Shown here: positions 53,921 to 63,600 of the stretch, one piece after another
Position numbering within the stretch: position 1 is the stretch's first letter
Layout of the letters: each line of letters starts with the position of its first letter
Origin: Winogradskyella wandonensis
GTDB lineage: Bacteria; Bacteroidota; Bacteroidia; Flavobacteriales; Flavobacteriaceae
DNA: 64,000 bases
Assembly: GCF_004346845.1 (NCBI RefSeq)
Contig: NZ_SMGI01000001.1
Coordinates: 589,020 to 653,019 of the forward strand
Reading direction: 5' to 3'
Notes under the pieces: model-generated
Told to the model about the DNA's origin: nothing
What the model saw: only the letters and a program-made list of their open reading frames with translations
The model's database searches: none
Program-made: the position numbers and the translations under genes

Positions 53921-54850
53921 ATGAGCGAATTAAGTGTTAATCACTTACTAGGAATTAAATATCTGAATAAGGCAGATATTAAACTTATTTTTGAAACCGC
54001 CGACCAATTTAAAGAGGTGATTAATCGCCCTATAAAAAAGGTACCTTCATTAAGAGATATCACGATTGCAAATTTATTTTTCGAAAATTCTACGCGCACT
54101 AAATTATCTTTTGAGCTTGCCGAAAAGCGACTTTCAGCAGATGTTATTAATTTTTCAGCAGCACAATCCTCAGTAAAAAAAGGAGAGACTTTAATAGATA
54201 CGGTAAATAATATTTTATCCATGAAAGTCGATATGGTGGTCATGCGTCATCCAAGTCCTGGTGCTGGTATCTTTCTATCTAAACATATAAATGCCAGCAT
54301 AGTTAATGCCGGAGACGGTGCTCACGAGCACCCTACGCAAGCCTTGTTAGATTCTTATTCCATAAGAGAAGCTTTGGGTAGTGTAAAAGATAAAAATGTG
54401 GTTATCGTTGGCGATATTTTGCACAGTCGCGTAGCCTTATCTAATATTTATGCGCTTAAATTACAAGGCGCTAATGTTATGGTCTGTGGGCCAAAAACCT
54501 TGCTTCCTAAGTATATTAAAGATTTGGGCGTAGAGGTAGAAACAAATCTTAGAAAAGCTTTAAACTGGTGTGACGTAGCTAATATGTTGCGTGTCCAAAA
54601 CGAGAGAATGGACATTAGCTATTTTCCATCGACAAGAGAATATGCCCAACAATTTGGAATAAACAAAACACTCTTAGACAGCTTAGATAAGAAAATTACT
54701 ATAATGCATCCAGGCCCAATTAACAGAGGTGTAGAGATAACAAGTGATGTTGCGGACTCTAATCAGTCCATTATATTAAATCAGGTAGAAAACGGTGTCG
54801 CTATTCGTATGGCAGTAATATATTTATTGGCTTCAAAAATTAGAAAATAG
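53921..54850 (+). CDS. pyrB: Aspartate carbamoyltransferase catalytic subunit
   Basis: A 309-residue enzyme of the second step of pyrimidine synthesis. ENSTRTKLSFELAEKRL (carbamoyl phosphate site), VVMRHPSPGAG, GDGAHEHPTQALLDSYSI, and IMHPGPINRGVEI are all conserved. It starts 3 bases after pyrR. No pyrI regulatory-subunit gene follows, so it is expected to form the catalytic trimer alone or to associate with other partners. Confidence 0.96.
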   Translation: MSELSVNHLLGIKYLNKADIKLIFETADQFKEVINRPIKKVPSLRDITIANLFFENSTRTKLSFELAEKRLSADVINFSAAQSSVKKGETLIDTVNNILSMKVDMVVMRHPSPGAGIFLSKHINASIVNAGDGAHEHPTQALLDSYSIREALGSVKDKNVVIVGDILHSRVALSNIYALKLQGANVMVCGPKTLLPKYIKDLGVEVETNLRKALNWCDVANMLRVQNERMDISYFPSTREYAQQFGINKTLLDSLDKKITIMHPGPINRGVEITSDVADSNQSIILNQVENGVAIRMAVIYLLASKIRK

Positions 54851-54853
54851 ATT

Positions 54854-55186
54854 ATGATATTCGACAAAGACGGAAACATAACAATCATAACACAAGAAAA
54901 GGCTTCAGTAAAAACCTTAGTTAATAATATAGAACAGGTTTATGAAAAGTATAAGAATGGACATATCATAGTAAATCTGTCTAGTTTAGATAAGATTTCA
55001 TTGGAAGACATTATTGAGTTTTTGCGTATTAGTAATACACATCGAGGTGATAAAAAGTCTTTTGTTATTGTTACAGATAATGTAGATTTGGATATGATGC
55101 CAGACGAATTATGTGTCGTACCAACACTACATGAGGCTTACGATATTATAGAAATGGAAGACATAGAGCGCGATTTAGGATTTTAG
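54854..55186 (+). CDS. STAS-like small protein between pyrB and rnz
   Basis: A 110-residue cytoplasmic protein whose alternating strands and helices (NITIITQEKASVKTLVNNIE, HIIVNLSSLDKISLEDIIEF, KSFVIVTDNVDLDMMPDEL, EAYDIIEMEDIERDL) suggest a SpoIIAA/STAS-like fold. The conserved phospho-Ser of anti-anti-sigma factors is not evident at the standard DSSG position; here LSSLDKIS occupies that region. Three bases follow pyrB and seven precede rnz. In this phylum it may be mislabelled as ribonuclease Z. Its role is unknown. Confidence 0.7.
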   Translation: MIFDKDGNITIITQEKASVKTLVNNIEQVYEKYKNGHIIVNLSSLDKISLEDIIEFLRISNTHRGDKKSFVIVTDNVDLDMMPDELCVVPTLHEAYDIIEMEDIERDLGF

Positions 55187-55193
55187 TACTTAT

Positions 55194-56099
55194 ATGAAAC
55201 TGAATATTTTAGGGTGCTATAGCGCTACACCACGGACATTTACAAATCCAACGTCTCAGGTTTTAGAACTGCGTAATCATTTATTTTTAATTGATTGTGG
55301 TGAGGGTACACAAGTGCAGCTTCGAAAAAATAGAGTTAAGTTTTCCCGGATAAAGCATATATTCATTTCTCACCTTCATGGGGATCATTATTTTGGTTTG
55401 GTTGGTCTAATTTCTACGTTTAGACTTTTAAAACGTGAGGCAGACCTTCATATTTACGGTCCAAAAGGACTTAAAGACGTTATTACGCTTCAGATGAAGC
55501 TGTCTGACTCTTGGACGAATTACAACCTTTATTTCCACGAATTAACCTCCAAAGACTCCGAATTAATTTTTGAAGACGATAAGGTAGAGGTTCATACCAT
55601 TCCGCTTCAGCATCGTGTGTACACTAACGGATTTTTATTCAAAGAAAAAGAGGGCGAACGAAAATTAGATATGGCAGCTGTTTTAAATGCCGATATCGAT
55701 GTAGCCTACTATAGAAAGCTTAAGCAAGGATTTGATGTCGAAAATAAAAAAGGCATAGTAATTAAAAACGAATCTGTGACCTTGCCGCCAAGTCCTCCTA
55801 AGAGTTATGCATTTTGCAGTGATACGGCTTATGACGAGGCTAAAATTCCTATTATTAAAGATGTCGATGTCCTTTATCACGAATCTACATTTTTAGAAAA
55901 AAATGAAAATCTGTGCGAACCAACGAAGCATAGCTCGGCCAAACAGGCTGCAACAATAGCTAAGAAAGCCAATGTAGGTACATTAATTTTAGGACATTAC
56001 TCTACACGTTACGACGATATTAATCTATTTAAAGAAGAGGCTCAGACTATTTTTAAAAATGTAGAACTGGCTGACGATGGTAAGGTGTTTGAGTTTTAA
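55194..56099 (+). CDS. rnz: Ribonuclease Z (tRNase Z)
   Basis: A 301-residue metallo-beta-lactamase enzyme that trims tRNA 3' ends. Zinc motif HLHGDHYFGLVGL, the flexible-arm region (about 145-195), FCSDTAYDEA, HESTFLEKN, HSSAKQAATIAKKANV and LGHYSTRY are conserved. The length fits bacterial RNase Z. It is the last gene of the pyrR-pyrB run, with pdxH starting 77 bases later behind its own promoter box. Confidence 0.94.
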   Translation: MKLNILGCYSATPRTFTNPTSQVLELRNHLFLIDCGEGTQVQLRKNRVKFSRIKHIFISHLHGDHYFGLVGLISTFRLLKREADLHIYGPKGLKDVITLQMKLSDSWTNYNLYFHELTSKDSELIFEDDKVEVHTIPLQHRVYTNGFLFKEKEGERKLDMAAVLNADIDVAYYRKLKQGFDVENKKGIVIKNESVTLPPSPPKSYAFCSDTAYDEAKIPIIKDVDVLYHESTFLEKNENLCEPTKHSSAKQAATIAKKANVGTLILGHYSTRYDDINLFKEEAQTIFKNVELADDGKVFEF

Positions 56100-56153
56100 A
56101 AAGTAGCCTAAAAAATTATAGTTTTTTAAGGTTTCTTGCCTGTCTAAATCCAT

Positions 56154-56161
56154 TAAATTTG
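56154..56161 (+). promoter_or_regulatory. Promoter -7 box TAAATTTG for pdxH
   Basis: Exact TAnnTTTG match, 15 bases before the pdxH ATG; a weak TTTC/TTG -33-like word lies near 56132-56138. Confidence 0.55.
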
Positions 56162-56176
56162 TAAAAAAGCACATAG

Positions 56177-56824
56177 ATGGAGAAAGATTTAAGTAATTAC
56201 CGTAAATCCTACGAAAAAGGAGAACTTTTAGTAGAAAATGTTTCAGAAAATCCTATAGAACTTTTTAGAGATTGGTTCTTAGAAGTTGACCAACATTTTA
56301 ATCAAGGCGAAACTAACGCTATGACCATTTCTACCTTAGGTCTTGATGGTTATCCAAAGAGTAGAGTAGTGCTTCTTAAAAAATACACGCACGAAGGTTT
56401 TATTTTCTATACCAATTACGAGAGCGAAAAAGGAAAAGCTATTTTGGCTAATCCAAACGTTTGTTTATCATTTTTCTGGCCAGCTGCAGAACGACAAATT
56501 ATAATTAAAGGTAAGGCGGAAAAAATTTCGGAAAACTTAAGTGATGGTTATTTTGAATCTAGGCCACGTGGCAGTCAATTAGGTGCGTTAGTGTCTAATC
56601 AAAGTAGTGTGATAGAAAGTAGAGCTATTTTAGAAGAGCGTTTAAAAACTTTAGAATCTAATTATGAAGGTAAAGAGATTAAACGACCAGACTATTGGGG
56701 AGGTTTTATTGTAAAGCCTGTGGAATTAGAGTTTTGGCAAGGTCGTCCCAACCGCTTACACGATAGATTACGATATCAATTGCAAGACAATTACGTTTGG
56801 AAATTAGAGCGTTTAGCGCCTTAG
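56177..56824 (+). CDS. pdxH: Pyridoxamine 5'-phosphate oxidase
   Basis: A 215-residue FMN enzyme oxidising PNP/PMP to pyridoxal phosphate. MTISTLGLDGYPKSRVVLLK, FYTNYESEKGKAI, LSFFWPAAERQIIIKGKAEK, the SRPRGSQLGALVSNQS FMN loop and the C-terminal FWQGRPNRLHDRLRYQ are conserved. The length equals that of E. coli PdxH within a few residues. It is monocistronic. Confidence 0.96.
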   Translation: MEKDLSNYRKSYEKGELLVENVSENPIELFRDWFLEVDQHFNQGETNAMTISTLGLDGYPKSRVVLLKKYTHEGFIFYTNYESEKGKAILANPNVCLSFFWPAAERQIIIKGKAEKISENLSDGYFESRPRGSQLGALVSNQSSVIESRAILEERLKTLESNYEGKEIKRPDYWGGFIVKPVELEFWQGRPNRLHDRLRYQLQDNYVWKLERLAP

Positions 56825-56904
56825 CTTTTTTTTAATTACCGTTAAAATGCATTATTAGACGATTAAATACATTGTAAAAGACTATAAAAACGACAAAAAA
56901 CATA

Positions 56905-56940
56905 TAAAATCGATGAAATACATGTTTTTCATCGATTTTA
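56905..56940. repeat. 14-bp inverted repeat (weak terminator or operator)
   Basis: Perfect inverted repeat TAAAATCGATGAAA/TTTCATCGATTTTA (56905-56918 and 56927-56940) around 8 bases containing the palindrome acatgt. It lies 80 bases after pdxH and 70 before the CAP gene. The stem is AU-rich and the following T run is poor. Confidence 0.6.
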
Positions 56941-56964
56941 ACATTTTATTAACACTTGTTTTTA

Positions 56965-57009
56965 AAGTAGGTATATACTTTAGTAATCCCAAACCTAAAA
57001 TACCTACTT
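56965..57009 (+). promoter_or_regulatory. 10-bp inverted repeat ending at the CAP start codon
   Basis: AAGTAGGTAT at 56965-56974 pairs perfectly with ATACCTACTT at 57000-57009, which abuts the ATG at 57010; the loop is 25 bases. It could act as a start-site hairpin in the mRNA or as a protein operator. It is inferred from symmetry and position only. Confidence 0.45.
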
Positions 57010-57507
57010 ATGAAAGTTTCTACACTAATGCCTGTATTGGCAATTTGTGCCCTTTTAAGCTTTACATCTTGCTCTACAGAAAGTATGAACGAGGAAGAAG
57101 TTTTGACTATCGATTTAGCAACACCTCCGCAAGCTAAACCTTTAGAAATAGAGGTTTTAGAATTAATAAATAATTACCGCATAAGTAACGGTTTTAGTGC
57201 TTTATCTAATAATGGTACGGTTAAAGCAGTAGCATATACACACTCAGATTATATGAGAATTTCTAACGAAGTTTCTCATCATAATTTTTATGTCAGAAAG
57301 CAAAGTCTGCAAGAAAATGAAAATGCTCAAGTCGTATCTGAAAATGTAGCATTTGGTTACACGAATGCACAGTCTGTGGTCAATGCATGGATTAATAGTC
57401 CAGGACACAGAAGCAATATTGAAGGTGATTTTACGCATTTTGATATTTCAGCCGAACAAGATGAAAATGGTGATTGGTATTACACAAACATATTTATAAA
57501 GAGATAA
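57010..57507 (+). CDS. CAP (SCP/PR-1) domain lipoprotein
   Basis: A 165-residue protein with lipobox LSFTSC (Cys at 21), hence predicted lipoprotein. The CAP domain covers about 45-165: LELINNYRISNGFSALSNN, AYTHSDYMRI with a conserved His, SENVAFGYTNAQSVVNAWINS (Glu and second His region), and GHRSNIEGDFTHFDIS, plus the closing strand. This is the extracellular CAP fold. Bacterial CAP proteins have no settled activity. Preceded by two inverted repeats and followed by a terminator. Confidence 0.88.
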   Translation: MKVSTLMPVLAICALLSFTSCSTESMNEEEVLTIDLATPPQAKPLEIEVLELINNYRISNGFSALSNNGTVKAVAYTHSDYMRISNEVSHHNFYVRKQSLQENENAQVVSENVAFGYTNAQSVVNAWINSPGHRSNIEGDFTHFDISAEQDENGDWYYTNIFIKR

Positions 57508-57538
57508 TTATTAGTGAGTTTTAATTATGTACTTATAG

Positions 57539-57563
57539 GACCGCATTTATGCGGTCTTTTTTT
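57539..57563 (+). terminator. Terminator of the CAP gene
   Basis: 7-bp stem GACCGCA/TGCGGTC (57539-57545 and 57550-57556), 4-base loop, then seven T. Confidence 0.85.
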
Positions 57564-57657
57564 ATGAGATAAGTTTGGCGCTTTACTTATTTATAGAATT
57601 TGTTCTCTACTTAATAAATTAATTCTATAAGGCTTACAATTGACCAATTTAAATCAT

Positions 57658-57687
57658 AAAAAAAGCTCAGCATTAAACTGAGCTTTT
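57658..57687 (-). terminator. Terminator of the OmpA/PD40 gene
   Basis: Perfect 10-bp stem AAAAGCTCAG/CTGAGCTTTT (57661-57670 and 57678-57687), 7-base loop; the A tract at 57658-57664 gives a minus-strand T run. Confidence 0.85.
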
Positions 57688-57709
57688 AAAGTATAAAAAT
57701 ATCTGTTGT

Positions 57710-59641
57710 TTATTCTTTCAGAATATAGAAGTACGAACGTCTATTAACTTGGTGTTCTTCTTTAGAGCATTTAACGCCGTTAGAGCATCTGTTAAGGAGT
57801 TGCGATTCTCCATAGCCTATAGCGCTTTCTATACGGCTGGCATCGATACCACGCGATATGATGTAATCTCTAGTTGATTTAGCACGTCTGTCCGATAAGC
57901 GCATGTTGTAACGCTCACCACCACGGCTATCGGTATGTGATTCTATTTTAATCACCATTGTAGGATGCTTACGCATAACATCGACAATATTTTCTAATTC
58001 AAACTGTGCATCAGTTCTGATGTTCCATTTATCAAAATCGAAGAAAATAGGGTTAATAACAATTTGATTGTCTTGAATAAGTGGTGTTAGCACTAAATCA
58101 GCAATGTTTACTTTATCCTTCTCATCGCTAGTGGTTACGGTTTTCTGGTCGTCTTTGTAATCGTCTTTGCTGCCAACAACCGTGTATGGTTTTTGGCAAA
58201 GCAGATTAGGGAATTGGTATTTACCATCAACGTCTGTTAACTTTTCGGCAATAACCTTTCCGCTTTCATCAATGAGTCTTACAGTAGCTTGCGGAATGAT
58301 TTCGTTAGTAAGTTCGTCCCTAACGACCCCTTCAATGGTTTGCTCACAGAGATAGGTATTAAAGGTGTAGATATCGTCACTACCTTTTCCGCCTTCGCGA
58401 TTAGAAGAGAGATAACCTTGTTGGGTATCTGCATTAAAGACATAGGCAAAGTCATCAAAGCTAGAGTTAAACGGTTCACCAATATTTACACTTTCAGCAT
58501 CAGGGTCATTAATGATATCGGATTTAAAAATATCTAAGAGTCCGTAATTAACAAATCCATCAGTAGAGTAGTAGAGTGTACTGTCTTTTGCCACAAAAGG
58601 AAATGTATCCCGACCAGCAGTATTGATTTTAGAGCCTAGATTACGAGGCTCGGAGAAGGAGCCGTCGTCATTGATGTCTACAACATACAAATCCGATTCG
58701 CCATAACCACCTTCACGGTCTGACGCAAAGTATAGTTTCTTTTCATCAGGGCTTAGCGCAGGATGAGCGGTGGAGTAGCGTTCTAGATTAAAGGGTAGTA
58801 ACTCAAGGTCTGTCCATTGGTTGGTTTCTTCGTCTAGAGTAGCTCTAAAGAGCTCTAGGTGTGTTGTTCCTTTTCTATCGTAATCTAATCGGTCTCTTTT
58901 GGTAAGATTATCTCTAGTGAAATACATTGTTTTTCCATCGCTAGTAATAGCCACGGACGACTCGTGATAGTTAGAGTTAATTCTATCGCCAGGTACCTTT
59001 TTAGAGGCCCCAAATGTAGGTGTTTCTGTAGCATCGTTTACCTCGATTTGGTAGATGTCTAAGAATGGCTCTTTATTCCAGTCGTAGAGTTTAGAAGACG
59101 CATCTCTAGCAGAAGCAAAATAGAGGGTATTGTCTTTTATGAAAGACCCAAAGTCTGATTTGTCTGTATTAAAGTCTACGTTGTAAAGTTTTACAATACG
59201 TCTATCATCGACTTGTTCAGAGATTTTATAGATGTCAAAATTGTCTTGAATGTATTTTTTGGCATCAACATCACTGTTTTGTTTTTCTCTAAGTTTATCT
59301 ACCCAAGTTTCAGCCTTTTGATAGTCTTTAATACTAACGAGCGATTGGATGTATTTAAAGAGGTATTCCGAATCAATTTCAGTTTCGTACTTATTAACGG
59401 CTAGGCCGTACCAAAAAGCCGATTCTTCAGTCTGTGTATTGTTGTAGTACGCGTCTCCAAGTCTAGTAAGTACTCGCAACGAGCTATCGCCATCTTTAAC
59501 GACTTCTTTATAAAGTTCAATAGCTTTAATGTAGCTATAGCTTTTAAAGAATTTATCGGCTAACTTCAACTGAGCAAAGCTTGAAGAAAAACAAAGTGTA
59601 AATAATATAAGGATAAGTCTTGTTTTCATATTAAACTGCAT
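57710..59641 (-). CDS. OmpA-family protein with TPR, PD40 and carboxypeptidase-regulatory domains
   Basis: A 643-residue exported protein, signal peptide about 1-23. An N-terminal TPR-like helical part (about 25-135) is followed by WD40-like PD40 repeats (about 145-420, with STAHPALSPDEKKLYFASDR and AGRDTFPFVAKDSTLYYSTDG), a carboxypeptidase-regulatory domain (about 430-510, GVVRDELTNEIIPQATVRLI) and an OmpA C-terminal domain (IESHTDSRGGERYNMRLSDRR). The order resembles PorE of the T9SS and proteins encoded next to SprF. It starts 2 bases after the PorP/SprF gene stop and is likely co-translated. Confidence 0.88.
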   Translation of the reverse strand: MQFNMKTRLILILFTLCFSSSFAQLKLADKFFKSYSYIKAIELYKEVVKDGDSSLRVLTRLGDAYYNNTQTEESAFWYGLAVNKYETEIDSEYLFKYIQSLVSIKDYQKAETWVDKLREKQNSDVDAKKYIQDNFDIYKISEQVDDRRIVKLYNVDFNTDKSDFGSFIKDNTLYFASARDASSKLYDWNKEPFLDIYQIEVNDATETPTFGASKKVPGDRINSNYHESSVAITSDGKTMYFTRDNLTKRDRLDYDRKGTTHLELFRATLDEETNQWTDLELLPFNLERYSTAHPALSPDEKKLYFASDREGGYGESDLYVVDINDDGSFSEPRNLGSKINTAGRDTFPFVAKDSTLYYSTDGFVNYGLLDIFKSDIINDPDAESVNIGEPFNSSFDDFAYVFNADTQQGYLSSNREGGKGSDDIYTFNTYLCEQTIEGVVRDELTNEIIPQATVRLIDESGKVIAEKLTDVDGKYQFPNLLCQKPYTVVGSKDDYKDDQKTVTTSDEKDKVNIADLVLTPLIQDNQIVINPIFFDFDKWNIRTDAQFELENIVDVMRKHPTMVIKIESHTDSRGGERYNMRLSDRRAKSTRDYIISRGIDASRIESAIGYGESQLLNRCSNGVKCSKEEHQVNRRSYFYILKE

Positions 59642-59643
59642 TT

Positions 59644-60588
59644 TTAGAAGTACCTAGGAGATTTAATTCTACGGCTTTTAAATACTTCAAACATTAGTAG
59701 TACTTCGTGAGTACCGTTATTAAAAGCTCTAAGTCCGCTATTGTTTAGTTCTTGTTCGTACGCATAACCGATTCTCAATTGTTTAGAGACTTGAAAATCT
59801 ATAATTCCGCCCAGTGCATTGGTTTGCTCATTGACACGGTAACCTCCGCCAATCCAGAATTTTTCGTTGAATAGGAAGTTTGCCGATATATCGAAGGATA
59901 GTGGCGCACCATTAGTAGCCTTTAACAAAGCCGAAGGTTTTAGCTTCACATTATCAGATAAATCAAAGACATAGCCGCCAGTAAAGTAATAGCTCACGCG
60001 CTCAAGGGCTTCGAAAGTGCCTTCTCCGGTGTACTCATTATTAAGTATTCTAGGCGCTGAGAGCCCTACGTACCATCTGTCGCTGTGCCAGTAAAGACCA
60101 GCGCCGACATTAAAATCGAGACGGTCTTCATATCCAAAAATGAGATTATCAGGTTGTCCGGTAACAGGATCAGGAGCACCAGAGGCTACAAAATCACCAT
60201 CTAGATTATAGGCGGTAACTCCGCCTTTAAGACCAAAGGCTAATTTAGACTTTGTTCCAGTTCTAATGGTATACGAAAAGTCACCATAGACATACTGAAA
60301 GTTTTCAAAACCAAGCTCGTCATTAATCACAGAGATTCCAAGTCCGATTTTCTCATTTTTTAACGGCGCGTGTACAGATAGGGTTTGTGTTTGGGGCGCA
60401 CCTTCTATCCCTACCCATTGGCTTCTGTGTAGTCCTACAGCACTTAAAGTTTCTCTAGACCCTGCATAGGCTGGATTTATAGAAATAGTGTTAAACATAT
60501 ACTGTGTAAACTGCGGAAGCTGCTGAGCAAAGACTACTGATGTTATCAGTAACATAAATACAATGCCGTAAAATTTATTTAACTTCAT
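59644..60588 (-). CDS. PorP/SprF family type IX secretion membrane protein
   Basis: A 314-residue outer-membrane protein, signal peptide about 1-21. LPQFTQYMFNTISINPAYAGSRE is the PorP/SprF family signature, followed by HRSQWVGIEGAPQTQTLSVHAPL and a series of beta-strands. SprF is required for secretion of SprB, and relatives adjacent to type B sorting-domain cargo are believed to serve them specifically. Here the gene sits 27 bases downstream of exactly such cargo. It is not PorP of the core T9SS operon, since porK-N are absent. Confidence 0.92.
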   Translation of the reverse strand: MKLNKFYGIVFMLLITSVVFAQQLPQFTQYMFNTISINPAYAGSRETLSAVGLHRSQWVGIEGAPQTQTLSVHAPLKNEKIGLGISVINDELGFENFQYVYGDFSYTIRTGTKSKLAFGLKGGVTAYNLDGDFVASGAPDPVTGQPDNLIFGYEDRLDFNVGAGLYWHSDRWYVGLSAPRILNNEYTGEGTFEALERVSYYFTGGYVFDLSDNVKLKPSALLKATNGAPLSFDISANFLFNEKFWIGGGYRVNEQTNALGGIIDFQVSKQLRIGYAYEQELNNSGLRAFNNGTHEVLLMFEVFKSRRIKSPRYF

Positions 60589-60615
60589 AGGTTTCAGTTT
60601 TATACTTTAAAAAAA

Positions 60616-63600
60616 TTACTTATCAGTGACTACATATAATGGACCAACGAATGGTTCTAGTCCACTGTTTATTAGCGTTACAACATAGTAGTATGTTCCT
60701 GTAGGGATAGTATTTGCACTACCCAAAGACGCATTATTCACTTGTCCACTCCAATTGTTTTGGTAATTATTATTTTTGTAAACGAGAGCGCCCCATCTGT
60801 TAAAGATTTGCACTTCAATAACAAAGCCACATTGTTCAATACCCGCAACTTGGAAAGAATCATTAACGCCATCACCATTTGCCGTAATAGTCTGAGATAT
60901 TCTTACATCTTCGGCACCACATGGTAATACCACACAATCGTCATTTATAAAGACATTTACGTCTGTTTGGCTTGGACACGTTCCTACTAAAGAGTATCTA
61001 AAGGTGTATGTTTCACCTACAACAGCACCGTTTTCAGGATTAAATAAGCTACCGTTAAGGGTAATGCCATTGCCAAATACAATTGACCAAATTCCACTAG
61101 TATCAACGTCACCTTGTAAGAAATCAAATAAATCAATCTCACCATCGTCAATACATCTATCACCGTCTAGAGTACTAATTGTTAATGCAGTCACATTAAT
61201 AGTTTGAGTGAAAATACTGATGTTACCACATCCATCATCAACAGTCCAATCTCTGATAATAACATAGTCATTACTGTTTGAAGCAAAGTTAATTGCTTCA
61301 TTAAATTCTACAGTAACATCCGATGAGCAGTTATCCTCGAACTCTAAATCTGGAATTTCCGGAATAGCGTCACACACAACCGAAATATTTTCAATAAAAT
61401 TAGGTGTAATCAATACAGGAGCAGTAGTGTCTACGACAGAAATTGTTTGGTCTAGAGACACTGAATTTCCAGTGCAATCCGTAGCCGTCCATGTTCTAAT
61501 TATAGTATAGTTGTTTGCGCAATCTCCATCGTTAATTACGTCACTAAAGGTAATAGTTATGTTATCATCACAACTATCAGTCGCAGTTGCTGTACCATTA
61601 GTGTTAGGTGATTCGTCTTCAGTACATTCTATGGTTACGTCTGCAGGAATAGTTAATACAGGCGCAGTTGTATCAATATACGTTAAGGTTTGTGAAACAG
61701 GCGCACTGACGTTACCTGCACAATCAGTAGCTGTCCAAGTACGAGTTACGGCAAGTAATCCACAATTATCAGCGACTTCAGAATCTACGAAACTAATGGT
61801 TGGTTCACTATTTGCAGCCGAGCAAGAATCAGAAGCAGTAGGTGCAGTGAAGACTAAATCTTCAGGACATTCTACATTGGCATCTTGACCTTGTCCAGAA
61901 AGGACAGGCGCAGTTGTATCAATATAGGTTAAAGTTTGCGACACAGGCGCACTGACGTTACCTGCACAATCAGTAGCTGTCCAAGTACGAGTTACGGCAA
62001 GTAATCCACAATTATCAATAGCTTCAGAATCTACGAAACTAATGGTCGGTTCACTATTTGCAGCCGAGCAAGAATCAGAAGCAGTAGGTGCAGTGAAGAC
62101 TAAATCTTCAGGACATTCTACATTGGCATCTAGACCTTGTCCAGAAAGCACAGGTGCAGTTGTATCAATATAGGTTAAAGTTTGCGACACAGGTGCACTG
62201 ACGTTACCAGCACAATCGGTAGCTGTCCAAGTACGAGTTACGGCAAGTAATCCACAATCATCAATAGCTTCAGAATCTACGAAACTAATGGTCGGTTCAC
62301 TATTTGCAGCCGAGCAAGAATCAGAAGCAGTAGGTGCAGTGAAGACTAAATCTTCAGGACATTCTACATTGGCATCTTGACCTTGTTCAGAAAGGACAGG
62401 CGCAGTTGTATCTTCAATTTCAAATGTGGCGCTAGTTGAGATACTATTATCACATTCATCTGTAGCTGTAAATACAACAACTGCACTTCCAGTTTGTCCA
62501 CAATTACCGCTTAAAGAAACAAAATTATTCGTCCAGGTTACAACACCACAAAGGTCTGAGGCATCAGCTCCACCGTGATTATTTAACCATGTATTTAAAT
62601 CATTTAGATTTCCTTGACCATCACATTCAACTGTCAGATTAGATGCTTGGGTAGTAATTGTAGGAGGTGTGGTATCAACGACTGTTATTATTTGTGTTCC
62701 ATTTGTTTCATTTCCACATCCGTCAGTTGCAGTCCATGTTCTTGTAATAGTTTTTGTATTACCACAAGCATCTGAAACGCTATCAGATTCGGTAATAGTT
62801 ACAGCACTACAATCGTCCAATCCAGTTGCAATTCCTGTATTAAGGCTTGATTCATCTTCACTACATTCTATTGTAATATCTGAAGGCACATTTAGGGTTG
62901 GAGGTGTTGTATCTTGAATAAAATATGTCGCTGTTGTTGTTGATGTATTGCCACAACTATCAGTCGCCGTAAATGTAACATCAATTCCAATCTGAGGGTC
63001 ACATTGAATATTGTTATTCTGATTATAATCGTTTGACCACGTTACAGAACCACAATTATCAGAAGCTTGAGCATTTCCATTATTATTTAACCATTCTTCT
63101 AGAGTTTGACCTTGAGTCTGGTTGGCGGAACACTCAATAAAAATATTTGTCGCTTGGGTATCTATTGTTGGAGATGTTGTATCATCAATTGTTATTACTT
63201 GAATATCGTTAGAAGTATTTCCAGAAGAATCTGTAACTGTAAAGGTTCGAGTTACCACCCAAGGGCAACTACCATTAGTAATATCTTGATAACTCACAGT
63301 GAAATCACAAGCTTCAATTACTGAAAAATTATAAACGCTTTCTTGTCCAGTTATGTCGACAGGAATTTCGCTATAATCTGGTAATGCATCAATTACTGAA
63401 CATGCTTCAATATTTGCAGACATTGGAGCGTCAATTATAGGAATTTCATTATCAACAACTGTTACCGTAAAACTACATGTTGATACATTTCCAGCGCCAT
63501 CTACGACTTCAAAAACATTAGTTGTAGTTCCTAATGGAAACGCATTGCCTGAAGCAATTCCAGATATTAATATAGTATCGGTACCAGAACAATTATCAGT

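Larger units (their letters stand above)
57508..57709. other. Gap with terminators and an inverted repeat
   Basis: About 200 bases between convergent genes: terminators at 57539 and 57658, plus a perfect 10-bp inverted repeat TTATAGAATT/AATTCTATAA (57591-57600 and 57621-57630) with a 20-base loop and no obvious role. Confidence 0.5.

Noticed and set aside
57010..57137. Overlapping 74-codon frame at 56913-57137
   Set aside because: It is out of frame with the CAP gene, lacks similarity to anything known to me and spans the inverted repeats.
61664..62401. Possible CRISPR-like array
   Set aside because: The repeats are contiguous 246-bp coding units in frame with no spacers, and no cas gene is present.
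61511..62917. Plus-strand open frames antisense to the adhesin gene
   Set aside because: They are shadows of the repetitive, stop-poor minus-strand adhesin; no start context, promoter or recognisable domain.
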